64,000 nucleotides of DNA from Bacillus piscicola (GTDB lineage: Bacteria; Bacillota; Bacilli; Bacillales; Marinococcaceae): positions 116,165-180,164 of the forward strand of contig NZ_JAJJJF010000006.1 in the NCBI RefSeq assembly GCF_022458745.1. The letters run 5' to 3'. The notes below the pieces were generated by a model, which worked only from the letters and a program-made list of their open reading frames with translations, searched no databases and had not been told where the DNA came from. Shown here piece by piece: positions 25,029-33,920 of this stretch (its first letter is position 1; the number at the start of each line of letters is the position of its first letter). The position numbers were made by a program, and so were the translations under genes.

Positions 25029-26195
25029 CTACTCACCAAAAGCTTCCGGAAGCATCTTGAAGCCGTCAATCTCCGCATCCTCTTCCACTTCAATCATAAT
25101 ACAGCGTTTCCCTTTGTAGTTGACTTGCCTAACGTACTCTAGGTCCTGCGGGCTAATGGAGATGTTAGCTATTTTTGTATTAATTTTAATCGATTTTGAT
25201 TTATATTTGGGAACGATATTGCTTGCTTTAATCTCGTAGTCTTCTTCATCCGTGATTCGCTGAAAGGCTGTTTTTACTTTTTCCGAATTGACTTGTTCGC
25301 CGCTTTGATTCAAAACTCGTTCTACGTCTTTGTAGTCGAGGGTCGGAGGAGAATCTTCCTCACTTTCTTCAACGACACGGTTGATTTCCCCGTACATATT
25401 GGCAAGCGTAGCGGGGTTAAGCTGGTCTCCTATAACGTCTCTGATAACTTCCTCGAACAATGCTTTGTCTTCTTGCGCTGTCATGATGTCTTCTCCGTTT
25501 AATACATCCTCTATAAATCGGTAGTCAGGCTCGTTCGCTTTACCTGCTGCGTATAAAATGTGGTTTACATCAGAGGCCCCGTCTGTAATAGCGGGGAAAA
25601 GAAATCCTGACAGCGGATTTTTGAGATCAATAACCGGATCTGCCTCAATCTTGTATTTGAATTCCTTTTCGATATAGTCAAACTGGATTTCTTTTTTTGG
25701 CTCCTCTGTTTTGTTGATACTACAAAGAATAAAGGGGTTGGAATAAACAGCATCTCTTTCACTTTCCTCCGCTTCTTCATTCCGTTTTTTCGTTGGTTTC
25801 AAGTATTCGGCGCGAATGAAAGTGATAACAATATCCCGTTCATGCGGCTGGTCTTCTATCATCTTTTGTGTCATGAGGAGCATCTGTTCCTTCCAATCTT
25901 CTTCCCCAGTGCTTAGTAAGCCTTTATGCAAAATGAGTTGGCTGGAATTCTCTGCATCACGCTTAAATTTTAGTTCGAATAATTTTTCATCTAGTTGACC
26001 TGTCAGTACTTTCTTGAAATTATTCATGAACAGCTCTTGCTGATCTCGGTCGAGTAGGGCAAACGGTTGCATTTGGTGATGATAAATTTCGGTTGATTCC
26101 TTCATGATGTATACGTTGAAAATGTTAGAGATTTTCAGTAAGTCATTATCCATTTTCAATTGTCGCCGGATACCCGCTATGTCCTTTTTATCCAT
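25029..26195 (-). CDS. Conserved DUF4317-family protein
   Basis: Soluble protein of 388 residues. The start, MDKKDIAGIRRQLKMDNDLL, and the segments IFNVYIMKES, QPFALLDRDQQELFMNNFKK and LTGQLDEKLFELKF match the DUF4317 family widespread in Bacillota. No catalytic motif is apparent; the C-terminal 60 residues form a predicted beta-rich domain. Function is unknown in the literature I know. Single gene; the hairpin at 24978 probably terminates it. Confidence 0.85.
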   Translation of the reverse strand: MDKKDIAGIRRQLKMDNDLLKISNIFNVYIMKESTEIYHHQMQPFALLDRDQQELFMNNFKKVLTGQLDEKLFELKFKRDAENSSQLILHKGLLSTGEEDWKEQMLLMTQKMIEDQPHERDIVITFIRAEYLKPTKKRNEEAEESERDAVYSNPFILCSINKTEEPKKEIQFDYIEKEFKYKIEADPVIDLKNPLSGFLFPAITDGASDVNHILYAAGKANEPDYRFIEDVLNGEDIMTAQEDKALFEEVIRDVIGDQLNPATLANMYGEINRVVEESEEDSPPTLDYKDVERVLNQSGEQVNSEKVKTAFQRITDEEDYEIKASNIVPKYKSKSIKINTKIANISISPQDLEYVRQVNYKGKRCIMIEVEEDAEIDGFKMLPEAFGE

Positions 26196-26288
26196 CTATC
26201 GTTCACTCCTGCGCTACTTAATTTCATTCTATGAATGTCCATCTTACCACAAGAATTCTTTCCAAATGGGAGGAAATACGCATTAAAA

Positions 26289-26327
26289 ATGCGCAAAAAA
26301 CAACGCCGGCTCTTTTAGATACCGGCG
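26289..26327 (-). terminator. Terminator overlapping the end of the small membrane-protein gene
   Basis: CGCCGG (26304-26309) and CCGGCG (26322-26327) pair; on the minus strand TTGTTTTTTG follows. The upstream stem arm includes the last codons and the stop region of the membrane-protein gene. Confidence 0.75.
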
Positions 26328-26620
26328 CTTCCTCCTTTTGTAAAGTGAGGTGGGATGTGGTGAGTCTTTTCTAAGATTAATAGATAATTTTTCCGGGCTG
26401 CTTTAATGTAGCGTACGATAATCCAAACGGTTAGGGCAGCCTGAACGGCAAATAGGACGTATAGAAGTGGTGGTGAATTAGTATTGATGAGGAGTAAGAC
26501 TGCGAACCATAAGACTTCAGGAATGAAAGTTTTAATATCACGTATAATTAAAGTCATAGCAAGGGTAATAATAGCGGTAATTAACACGAAGCCTCCAAAA
26601 TTAATGTTGAACATTTCCAT
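26315..26620 (-). CDS. Small membrane protein of unknown function
   Basis: Protein of 101 residues with three predicted membrane helices (about 8-25, 33-48, 53-72) and a basic C-terminal tail (RYIKAARKNY). No family recognised. ATG 26620 is chosen because AAAGGCAGG lies 9 nt upstream; TTG 26629 would give 3 more residues. It follows a 47-residue gene by only 5 nt, suggesting a two-gene unit. Confidence 0.6.
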   Translation of the reverse strand: MEMFNINFGGFVLITAIITLAMTLIIRDIKTFIPEVLWFAVLLLINTNSPPLLYVLFAVQAALTVWIIVRYIKAARKNYLLILEKTHHIPPHFTKGGSAGI

Positions 26621-26625
26621 TCTAA

Positions 26626-26769
26626 TCAACCTGCCTTTCTTTTTAAGTTCTTATACTTCTTTTCCTGTACTACTTGTAATTCTGTCTGCCACATAACTTG
26701 TCCGCCTTCATTAATCATCCGATCAATTCCTTCGTAACAGCTGCAAGTTACTCTGTTCTCCCGTTGCAT
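26626..26769 (-). CDS. Small protein of 47 residues, unknown
   Basis: Short reading frame starting at ATG 26769, with a GAGGCGG ribosome binding site about 7 nt upstream, and ending at TGA 26626. The protein begins MQRENRVTCSCYEGIDRM, carries a CSC pair near residue 9-11 and ends in a basic KKYKNLKRKAG tail. Its stop lies 5 nt before the membrane-protein start, and that gene's ribosome binding site lies inside this one. Coding status rests on this arrangement and a clean frame. Confidence 0.5.
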   Translation of the reverse strand: MQRENRVTCSCYEGIDRMINEGGQVMWQTELQVVQEKKYKNLKRKAG

Positions 26770-26881
26770 GTGTGCCGCCTCGTTTGCTTTCTTTGTATCT
26801 TCATTATAAAAGAGCTCCTGGATCGTTTATTTGATTCGTATCAAGTTTTGAAAAAATAATAGAAAAAAGTTATCAGAACAA

Positions 26882-26910
26882 TTGAAAAGGAAAAAAAGTC
26901 ATGGTATCAT
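26882..26910 (+). promoter_or_regulatory. Predicted sigma-A promoter of glcB
   Basis: TTGAAA (26882-26887), 17-bp spacer, TATCAT (26905-26910), about 60 nt before the malate synthase start. Confidence 0.6.
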
Positions 26911-26973
26911 TTTAATTATAAGAAACAGGGTTTCGTAATAAGCAACAAGGTAGAGAGAGGGGAGAGGCGTACG

Positions 26974-29154
26974 ATGTCTAGTTATATCCAGATTGCTGAT
27001 CTAAAGGTGGCCAAAGAGTTATATGCTTTTATTAATGAGGAAGCCATACCGGGAACGGGACTAGGTACGGATGAATTCTGGCAAGGTTTTGCCGGGCTGA
27101 TTCACGAATTGTCACCTGAGAACAAAGCACTTTTAGAAAAACGGATAGACTTACAAGAAAAAATAAATACATGGCACAAAGATAATAAAAGGTCATTCGA
27201 CTTCAAGGCGTACAAGACATTTTTACAAGATATTGGGTATTTAGAGCCGGAAGTGGAAAATTTTGAAGTAACAACGGAAAACGTGGATGATGAGATTGCG
27301 GTACAGGCCGGTTCGCAGCTTGTGGTGCCGATGAGTAACGCCCGTTATGCTTTGAATGCAGCGAATGCCCGCTGGGGAAGCTTGTATGATGCGCTTTACG
27401 GAACTGATGCGATCCCAGAAGAAAACGGGGCAGAGCGTACGAATTCGTATAATCCAGTTCGCGGGGAAAGAGTCATTGAGTATGCGAAGCGTTTTCTTGA
27501 TGAGACAGCACCGCTTGCGGAAGGGTCTCATGGGGATGCAGCGTCCTATGTGATTGCTGAAGGCAACGTCCGCGTGACACTTGAAAACGGCACAGAGACG
27601 GGCTTGCGCGAGGAAGCCAAATTTGCCGGATATCAAGGGGAAGCAAGTACACCGTCTGCAATATTGATTGAAAACAACGGCATTCATTTTGAGATTCAAA
27701 TCGACCGCAGCCATCCGATCGGCAAGACGGACAAAGCAGGGGTAAAAGACATCTTAATGGAATCAGCATTATCAACGTTAATGGACTGCGAGGATTCCGT
27801 TTCTACCGTGGATGCGGAGGATAAGGTGCTGGTGTATCGTAACTGGCTTGGCCTTACAAAGGGAAATCTAACAACAACGTTTAAAAAAGGTAGCTCAACG
27901 GTGACACGTGCAATGAATCCGGACCGCGTCTATAAGAATCCAGCCGGTGAAGAGATTACACGGAACGGCCGCTCGAAAATGTTTGTCCGCAATGTTGGCC
28001 ACTTGACTACGATCCAAGCAATTTTAGATAAGAACGGCGACGAAATTCCAGAAGGGATTCTTGACGGGGTTGTAACGAGTTTAATCGCCAAACATGATTT
28101 ATTAGGGAACGGTGTTTACCGTAATTCGGAAAAGGGTTCCATTTATATCGTAAAGCCGAAAATGCACGGCTCCGAAGAAGTTGCATTTGCAGCGAAGTTA
28201 TTTTCAAAGATTGAAGACTTGCTCGGTCTGGAGCGCTATACGCTGAAAATGGGGGTCATGGATGAAGAGCGCCGCACCTCATTGAATCTAAAAGCATGTA
28301 TCCGTGAAGCGAAAGAGCGCGTGGCGTTTATTAACACAGGTTTCTTGGATCGAACAGGAGATGAGATTCACACATCGATGGAAGCGGGTCCAATGATACG
28401 CAAGGCAGACATGAAAAAGACTGTCTGGCTAGATGCGTATGAAAAATCGAACGTGTACCGCGGTTTAGAGACGGGTCTCCAAGGCCATGCCCAAATTGGG
28501 AAAGGTATGTGGGCGATGCCGGATATGATGGCTGCCATGTTGGAGCAGAAAATCGGTCAGGTGAAGGCTGGCGCTAATACAGCGTGGGTACCGTCACCAA
28601 CCGCTGCTACACTTCATGCGCTTCACTACCATCAAGTGGACGTGAAAGCCGTCCAAAATGAGCTGAAAAAGCACTTGGAACATGTAGAAGATGATATGTT
28701 ACAAATCCCAGTCGCTGACAACCCGAACTGGAGTCCGGAAGAAATTCAGCAGGAGCTTGATAATAACGCGCAAGGAATCCTCGGTTATGTTGTCCGCTGG
28801 ATTGACATGGGTGTAGGTTGCTCCAAAGTACCAGATATTAATAATATCGGATTAATGGAAGACCGTGCAACACTTCGGATTTCGAGCCAACATATGGCGA
28901 ACTGGCTGCATCACGGCATTTGTACAGAAGAGCAGGCCATGGAAACGATGAAGCGGATGGCCAAAGTGGTCGACGAACAAAATGCGGGTGACCCGGAATA
29001 CCAGCCGATGTCCGCTGACTTTGAGCGTTCGATCGCCTTCCAAGCAGCATGTGATCTTGTCTTTAAAGGATATGAGCAGCCAAATGGATACACAGAGCCG
29101 ATCCTACATGCTCGCCGTCTTGAGGTAAAAGAACAAGCGCTTGCTCAAAAATGA
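26974..29154 (+). CDS. glcB: Malate synthase G
   Basis: Monomeric malate synthase G of 726 residues, normal length. It condenses glyoxylate with acetyl-CoA to malate in glyoxylate/glycolate use. Recognised by the [33 protein letters not shown] region, [16 protein letters not shown] with active-site acids, the [11 protein letters not shown] segment, and the [20 protein letters not shown] motif. The C-terminal catalytic Asp region (near 617-640) is also intact. No isocitrate lyase or glycolate oxidase is adjacent, so it may be tied to glyoxylate from other catabolism. Preceded by GGGGAGAGG and a predicted promoter; followed by a terminator, so monocistronic. Confidence 0.95.
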   Translation: MSSYIQIADLKVAKELYAFINEEAIPGTGLGTDEFWQGFAGLIHELSPENKALLEKRIDLQEKINTWHKDNKRSFDFKAYKTFLQDIGYLEPEVENFEVTTENVDDEIAVQAGSQLVVPMSNARYALNAANARWGSLYDALYGTDAIPEENGAERTNSYNPVRGERVIEYAKRFLDETAPLAEGSHGDAASYVIAEGNVRVTLENGTETGLREEAKFAGYQGEASTPSAILIENNGIHFEIQIDRSHPIGKTDKAGVKDILMESALSTLMDCEDSVSTVDAEDKVLVYRNWLGLTKGNLTTTFKKGSSTVTRAMNPDRVYKNPAGEEITRNGRSKMFVRNVGHLTTIQAILDKNGDEIPEGILDGVVTSLIAKHDLLGNGVYRNSEKGSIYIVKPKMHGSEEVAFAAKLFSKIEDLLGLERYTLKMGVMDEERRTSLNLKACIREAKERVAFINTGFLDRTGDEIHTSMEAGPMIRKADMKKTVWLDAYEKSNVYRGLETGLQGHAQIGKGMWAMPDMMAAMLEQKIGQVKAGANTAWVPSPTAATLHALHYHQVDVKAVQNELKKHLEHVEDDMLQIPVADNPNWSPEEIQQELDNNAQGILGYVVRWIDMGVGCSKVPDINNIGLMEDRATLRISSQHMANWLHHGICTEEQAMETMKRMAKVVDEQNAGDPEYQPMSADFERSIAFQAACDLVFKGYEQPNGYTEPILHARRLEVKEQALAQK

Positions 29155-29155
29155 T

Positions 29156-29192
29156 AAAAAGCTGTCTCTCCAACGCGGGAGGCAGCTTTTTT
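29156..29192 (+). terminator. Rho-independent terminator after glcB
   Basis: AAAAAGCTG (29156-29164) pairs with CAGCTTTTTT (29183-29192); inner CTCTCC/GGGAGG pairs extend the stem. Confidence 0.85.
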
Positions 29193-29221
29193 AGTTATAT
29201 TCGTTTTAACTTTGTAAGTCT

Positions 29222-29515
29222 AGGGTGGACCATGACGTCGTGAAAAGTACGAACCTAGAAAACAGCAGCGTCAAAGTGTGCCAATGTAGTCGTAAAAAGA
29301 GCGAACTTCAGAAATAGCAACGTCAAAGCGAGCCAATGGGGTCATGAAAAGAGCAAACTTCAAAAACAGATGCATCATAGCGTTTCAACGGAGTCGTAAA
29401 AAGCATGAACTCTAAAAATAACGACGTCACAGGCTTCCCATGGTGTGTTGAAAAGAATGACCATCTAAAATAGTGATGTCATCGTAGACCAATGATGTTG
29501 TAAAAGTCATCATGC
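29222..29515. repeat. 52-bp-period degenerate tandem repeat, locus B
   Basis: Six diverged units. The TCGTGAAAA-like core recurs at 29238, 29290, 29342, 29394, 29446 and 29498, each exactly 52 bp apart. Between cores are AT-rich AACTTCAGAAATAGCA and CGTCAAAGCGAGCCAATG elements clearly related to locus A. No gene is seen here. The array lies between glcB and a small gene. Confidence 0.8.
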
Positions 29516-29636
29516 CCTATTCTTTCGCAGCGTCAATTTTCGCCGAAGCCGGTCCAAAATACAGATTCACATACTTGGAGTTCCTTTTTCGTATGAAATT
29601 TTTCATTCCACACAAGCTAGGGGAGAGGTGAGAAAA

Positions 29637-29846
29637 ATGGATCCTAAAGATAAAAAGAAGAAAAAGCTAACTGCAAAGGCTGATTCAGCGATAGAAGAAG
29701 CGGTGAAAAACGGACTGCAAGCAGATCACCCGTTTCAAACAGAAGCACGATATAATGGAGAAACTGATAGCAGTATCCAAGCGCTACAAAAGGCAAATGC
29801 AGATCTTGCTGAAAAAGAAACCCAACAAACCTTTCGAAATTCCTAA
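29637..29846 (+). CDS. Small hydrophilic protein of unknown function
   Basis: Protein of 69 residues starting MDPKDKKKKKLTAKADSAIE. It is highly charged, without Cys, Trp or membrane segments, and has alternating Ala/Lys/Glu stretches suggesting helix or disorder. The GGGGAGAGGTGAG ribosome binding site selects ATG 29637 over GTG 29628. Composition recalls small acid-soluble or stress-type spore proteins but no SASP signature is present. It sits alone between two 52-bp repeat arrays. No function proposed. Confidence 0.55.
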   Translation: MDPKDKKKKKLTAKADSAIEEAVKNGLQADHPFQTEARYNGETDSSIQALQKANADLAEKETQQTFRNS

Positions 29847-29899
29847 ATCCGCCAACTTACGCTGCAAATATGCCGTCTAGAAAGAACAAAGCTGGTCTG

Positions 29900-30195
29900 C
29901 AGAAAAGGAATAACGTTGTGAAATGTGGATTCACAAAAATAATGACTCCATAGGGAGCGAATGGCGTTGCGAAATGGAGGGTTTACTGTAATAACAACGT
30001 TATAGGCAGTGAATGAGGTCATGAAATTTCGAATTTGTTAAAATAATGACCTCATAGAGCACGAATGATGTCATGAAACCCAAAAATTTCTGAAATGACA
30101 ACTTTAATGGGATTAGAGGATGCTTCATAACTGCAGCTTCGTTAGAATAGCGACATCAAGGAGTGTATGGCGCAACGAAACTATCGTAACATCAA
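29900..30195. repeat. 52-bp-period degenerate tandem repeat, locus C
   Basis: About six strongly diverged units. GTNNTGAAA-like cores lie at 29916, 29967, 30019, 30071 and 30124 (spacings 51, 52, 52, 53), with ATAATGACCTCATAGAGC and AATAGCGACATCAAGGAG elements matching loci A and B. No gene is seen. It ends just before the terminator of the TRAP operon. Confidence 0.75.
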
Positions 30196-30218
30196 AAACG
30201 ATATTCATATGTAAACAA

Positions 30219-30265
30219 AAAAAGAGAGACGGGAAATGGTAATGGGTGCCCGCTCTCTTTTTTCT
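30219..30265 (-). terminator. Terminator of the TRAP operon (minus strand)
   Basis: AAAAAGAGAG...CGGG pairs with CCCG...CTCTCTTTTTT around a 15-nt loop. On the minus strand it is followed by a T-run, 9 nt beyond the dctM stop. Confidence 0.8.
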
Positions 30266-30273
30266 TTTCCAGT

Positions 30274-31626
30274 TTAAAACAACAGGTTCGGCAACCAGGT
30301 AACGAGGGATGGGAAGAGGGTTAATATTACAATCCCGAGTCCAAGCAGGAATACGTAGGGGATCGATCCTTTGATAATGTCATTGGTTGGTATATCTGGG
30401 GCAATACCTTTCACGACGAAGATGTTAAGCCCAACAGGAGGTGTAATCAAGCCCATTTCCATATTTAACGTCATGACAATCCCGAACCAGATAGGATCAA
30501 AACCAAGACCGGTAATGATCGGGAACAGGATAGGAGTTGTCATTAAAATAATCGCTGCCGGGGGCAAGAAAAACCCTAACACAAGCAGAAACAGGTTGAT
30601 GAAAATTAAAATCATCCATTTGGACATGTCGAGGCTGGTAATATAGTTTGCCAAGTCTTGCGGAATATGGAGATAACTCATGGTCGTCCCAATTAACGCG
30701 GAGAAGGCAATGATCATTAATACCATCGTGCTTTCCTTCGTTGAATCAAGCAAGAGACTCATTAGTTTCTTCCATGTCATGGAGCGATAAACAACAATAA
30801 CCATAATGAGAGCAAGAACAGCACCGAAAGCAGCAGCTTCACTTGGTGTAGCAATACCCATATAAAGAGCGACCAGGACACCGACAATCAACAACAGAAA
30901 TGGAAGAACGTGGACGAGCGAAGCAAACCGATTTTTCCATGAGAAATCGACAGATGGTGCTTCTGGTACCTCGTCTGCAGGCTCTGCTGCAGCAGACAAT
31001 TCTACTTGTTGTGGTTGTTTTTTTTCAAAACGGGTTGCTATAAAAATCCAAATACAGAAGATAATAACGACTAAGATTCCTGGGATAACTCCAGCGACGA
31101 ATAACTGTCCAATCGATTCTTCCACAGCAATTCCGTATAAAATGAGCGTAACACTCGGTGGAATCAAAATACCAAGAGTACCGCCTGCAACAACAGCTCC
31201 TGTTGCAATTTGATTCGAATAGCCCCATTTTTTCATTTGCGGGATGGCAACTTTTCCAATGGCCGCAGCAGTTGCCGGGCTTGACCCCGAAAGAGCGGCA
31301 AATAGGGCGGAAGATACGACACTGCTGATTGCCAACCCTCCGGAAATTCTCCCAGTCCAAACTTGAGCGGTGTTAAATAAATCGGTACTCGCCCGGGAAC
31401 CGGAAAAGATCCCGCCCATCAAAATAAATAAAGGGATCGCCAATAGCGCAAAGTTATCTAAAGATCCGTAAAGAAAATCTCCCACTTGATTAAAAACATT
31501 AATATCTAAAAAGAGCAGAATTGACCCTACTGCTATGATTCCTAAAGCAAAAGCAATGGGGATCCCCGTTAACATTAGAGCTAACGTGGCCACTCCCATG
31601 ATGATTCCTATCGTTAAGGAAGACAA
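30274..31626 (-). CDS. dctM: TRAP transporter large permease
   Basis: DctM-type permease of 450 residues with about 12 membrane segments. Signatures are AIPLFILMGGIFSGSRA, AALSGSSPATAAAIGKVAIP, GGTLGILIPPSVTLILYG, and TPPVGLNIFVVKGI near the C-terminus. A soluble acidic loop (about 205-225, rich in Glu/Ala/Pro) interrupts the middle. TTG start at 31626 is used because AAAAGGAGTG lies 8 nt upstream and no ATG is near. It is 34 nt after dctQ. Confidence 0.92.
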   Translation of the reverse strand: MSSLTIGIIMGVATLALMLTGIPIAFALGIIAVGSILLFLDINVFNQVGDFLYGSLDNFALLAIPLFILMGGIFSGSRASTDLFNTAQVWTGRISGGLAISSVVSSALFAALSGSSPATAAAIGKVAIPQMKKWGYSNQIATGAVVAGGTLGILIPPSVTLILYGIAVEESIGQLFVAGVIPGILVVIIFCIWIFIATRFEKKQPQQVELSAAAEPADEVPEAPSVDFSWKNRFASLVHVLPFLLLIVGVLVALYMGIATPSEAAAFGAVLALIMVIVVYRSMTWKKLMSLLLDSTKESTMVLMIIAFSALIGTTMSYLHIPQDLANYITSLDMSKWMILIFINLFLLVLGFFLPPAAIILMTTPILFPIITGLGFDPIWFGIVMTLNMEMGLITPPVGLNIFVVKGIAPDIPTNDIIKGSIPYVFLLGLGIVILTLFPSLVTWLPNLLF

Positions 31627-31660
31627 TAGTATTCACTCCTTTTCGTCTGTAATGGTTGAA

Positions 31661-32185
31661 TTAGGATGACGCACCGTTATTTTTAAAGTGGCTTGCTTCC
31701 TCATAGAGAATGGCCAAAAATTGTAAGCTTAACAGGGTCATGCCGAGTGGAAGGATGAAATAAGGAAATGTTAGCGGCGGAGCCCATAACGAAGAAGATG
31801 TCCATCCTTGTTCAGTGACATGCCACCATAACGCCCATGCTTTCCAGGAAAGAACGATCGTTAATAAGATACTCAAGAAAGAAGTCACAATCCGGATGGC
31901 ACTTTTCCCACGCGGAGAAAGTTTTTCCACAATAACGTCAACCCCAACATGGGAGCCGTGTTTCAGGCCATAGGAAGCTCCAATAAAAGTAGCAAACATG
32001 AGCAGGTACACGCTTAATTCAGTCTGCCAAATCGTCGGTTTACCGAGGACGAAGCGAACAAAAACTTGATAGACGATAATGAGAGTGGCTAAAAAGATGG
32101 AGATACCACCAAGGTAGCCGCTAATTTCACTAATCCAATTAATGAATTTCACCCAAGCGGGTTTCTTTTTCGGTTCGGTGTTCAT
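31661..32185 (-). CDS. dctQ: TRAP transporter small permease
   Basis: DctQ protein of 174 residues with four predicted helices. The VFVRFVLGKPTIWQTELSVYL motif near residue 46 is the family signature. Excellent ribosome binding site AAAGGAGG precedes the ATG. It is separated from dctP by 240 nt, a gap that holds GC-rich imperfect repeats (GGCTGGG, AGCTGGGCGCTGGGG) and an imperfect hairpin around 32378-32406. These may reduce QM expression relative to the binding protein, as in many TRAP operons. Confidence 0.9.
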   Translation of the reverse strand: MNTEPKKKPAWVKFINWISEISGYLGGISIFLATLIIVYQVFVRFVLGKPTIWQTELSVYLLMFATFIGASYGLKHGSHVGVDVIVEKLSPRGKSAIRIVTSFLSILLTIVLSWKAWALWWHVTEQGWTSSSLWAPPLTFPYFILPLGMTLLSLQFLAILYEEASHFKNNGASS

Positions 32186-32425
32186 ATGACGATATACCTC
32201 CTTTTAAAAGAGTGGTTGTGTAGCATGTCGTTTTCCTTGTCACTTTGACAACATCGATTCTGACAAAACATTGAAAAAAACAAGCGCCCAAGCAGATTAT
32301 CATAGTTTTATCCTCTCGCACCTTTCAGGTTGATAAACGAAAAGGCTGGGACAACAACTAGAACAGCTGGGCGCTGGGGGTATTGCTATGAGGAGAGCAA
32401 CAATACCTTTTTACTTACTGCAACA

Positions 32426-33508
32426 TTACTCTTCATTTTGGACTTTTTTAGCTAACTCTAGTAATTCTTCACCGTTTTCAACGTTTTCAGCCCATTTTTC
32501 CCAAACAGGCTCAGCTAATTCAAGCCACTCATCAAAAGCTTCATCCGGCATGTCTACCACATTTAAGCCTTCTTCTTTGAAAAGTTCAGTAACCCGTTTA
32601 TCATCTTCTTCAGATGCTTCGTACGCCCATGGCTGCAAATCTGCAGCTACTTCCTCAAAGAGCTGCTGTTGTTCTGGCGGTAACTTTTCCCAGCTGTCCA
32701 TGCTTATGACTAACGGCTCTGCCATGAACCAGAATGTATTTTCAGAAGACGTAGTGAAAGACTTAATTTGTTCCTGCAAGTTATAAGAAGCAAAAGAGGA
32801 GTTAGAAGTAATGCCAGCATCTAAAACTCCTGTTTGGAAAGCTGAATACATTTCAGAGGATGCCATGCTTGTGATGCTTGCTCCAGCATTTTTAAGCATT
32901 TCTTCCACTCGGGCACCGGCTGCGCGCATCGTTACATTACCGACATCATCCGGTGTAACGATCGGATCTCCGGTGTTGCCGATTGCACCAGCATTCCAAA
33001 CCCAAACGAGGATTTTCATTCCGTTTTCTTCGGCGATTTCTTCAATTCTTTCTCCGATCTCGGAAGTCTCCCACGCTTTAGCCTGTTCATGATTCCGCAC
33101 CATGGCAGGCATTAAAGTAATCCCGAATTCCGGTACTTTACCACCCGCATAATCTAATGGGAAAACCGACATGTCAAGAGAGCCGTTTAACATTGCGTCA
33201 TATTGTTCTTTTGCACCGACTAATGAAGAAGATGGATAAGTGGAAAAGGTGACTTCACCATCCGACTTTTCCTCCACTTGTTGTACAAACTTTTCTGCCA
33301 ATTGTGAGCGAAAGTCACCTTCTTCCGGTGTTGCTTTTGGCCATTGGTGGGAAAGTTTCAGCTCTACCGAACTGCCGCCTTCATCTCCACCTTCCGCATT
33401 GTCACCGGAACCATTGTCTGAACCTTCACTTAGACCGCAGCCTACCATGACACTCATTAACAACGCAATTGGCACAGTTGTAAACAAACTTTTTTTAAAT
33501 TTCTTCAT
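32426..33508 (-). CDS. dctP: TRAP transporter solute-binding lipoprotein
   Basis: Binding protein of 360 residues. Signal peptide with lipobox MVGC, then an Asp/Gly/Glu/Ser linker. KLSHQWPKATPEEGDF, VTMRAAGARVEEML with the ligand Arg, and FQTGVLDAGITSNSSF are DctP elements. It feeds the downstream QM permease. Neighbouring crotonase and CoA-transferase genes suggest a carboxylic acid that is activated to a CoA ester after uptake. A sigma-A promoter, an operator shared with the divergent GntR gene and a cre site lie upstream, implying both specific repression and glucose repression. Confidence 0.92.
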   Translation of the reverse strand: MKKFKKSLFTTVPIALLMSVMVGCGLSEGSDNGSGDNAEGGDEGGSSVELKLSHQWPKATPEEGDFRSQLAEKFVQQVEEKSDGEVTFSTYPSSSLVGAKEQYDAMLNGSLDMSVFPLDYAGGKVPEFGITLMPAMVRNHEQAKAWETSEIGERIEEIAEENGMKILVWVWNAGAIGNTGDPIVTPDDVGNVTMRAAGARVEEMLKNAGASITSMASSEMYSAFQTGVLDAGITSNSSFASYNLQEQIKSFTTSSENTFWFMAEPLVISMDSWEKLPPEQQQLFEEVAADLQPWAYEASEEDDKRVTELFKEEGLNVVDMPDEAFDEWLELAEPVWEKWAENVENGEELLELAKKVQNEE

Positions 33509-33568
33509 AAAAAAACCCCCTAAAATAAATTGTCTTTCTAGAAAAACGTTCCCTCACACCTCCTGAAG

Positions 33569-33583
33569 TTGTAAACGCTTACC
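33569..33583 (-). promoter_or_regulatory. cre site (CcpA) upstream of dctP
   Basis: TTGTAAACGCTTACC agrees with WTGNAANCGNWNNCW at 14 of 15 positions and is nearly palindromic. It lies about 60 nt before the dctP start and 40-50 nt after its predicted transcription start, the usual place for CcpA repression. Confidence 0.75.
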
Positions 33584-33597
33584 ACACAAGATGCGTC

Positions 33598-33611
33598 AAC
33601 TGTCGACTGAG
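33598..33611 (-). promoter_or_regulatory. Predicted GntR operator in the dctP promoter
   Basis: CAACTGTCGACTGA shares ACTGTCGAC with the perfect palindrome in the promoter of the divergent GntR gene and lies just downstream of the predicted dctP start site. Confidence 0.55.
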
Positions 33612-33627
33612 AAAAGCTTGTATTAAA

Positions 33628-33655
33628 ATTATAATAAAAAAATAAAAAATTGCAA
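33628..33655 (-). promoter_or_regulatory. Predicted sigma-A promoter of the dctPQM operon
   Basis: On the minus strand: TTGCAA (33655-33650), 16-bp AT-rich spacer, TATAAT (33633-33628). Confidence 0.6.
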
Positions 33656-33802
33656 CAAGTTTTTAAAAGAAACATAGCAAGGGATAAAAATCTAACATAT
33701 CTAATCATATATACATTTGGGTAGTCAGATAGCGCACTGAATTAACGTATTTATCAACTTTTTGCAATTAATAAAAAAATTTTATAATGAATGATTTTTT
33801 TG

Positions 33803-33831
33803 TTGATTATTTTAAAAGTTGGGTTTATAGT
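33803..33831 (+). promoter_or_regulatory. Predicted sigma-A promoter of the GntR-crotonase-CaiB unit
   Basis: TTGATT (33803-33808), 17-bp spacer, TATAGT (33826-33831), about 90 nt before the GntR start. Confidence 0.55.
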
Positions 33832-33848
33832 GTAGGTATTAAATCATC

Positions 33849-33862
33849 GACTGTCGACAGTC
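33849..33862. promoter_or_regulatory. Perfect palindromic operator GACTGTCGACAGTC
   Basis: A 14-bp perfect palindrome immediately downstream of the predicted GntR promoter. A related copy is in the divergent dctP promoter. Position suggests autorepression. Confidence 0.65.
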
Positions 33863-33920
33863 CACTAAATGACTTACAAGGTATCGACGTCTATAGCTGT
33901 ACAGGATAGGGGGCGCCGCC

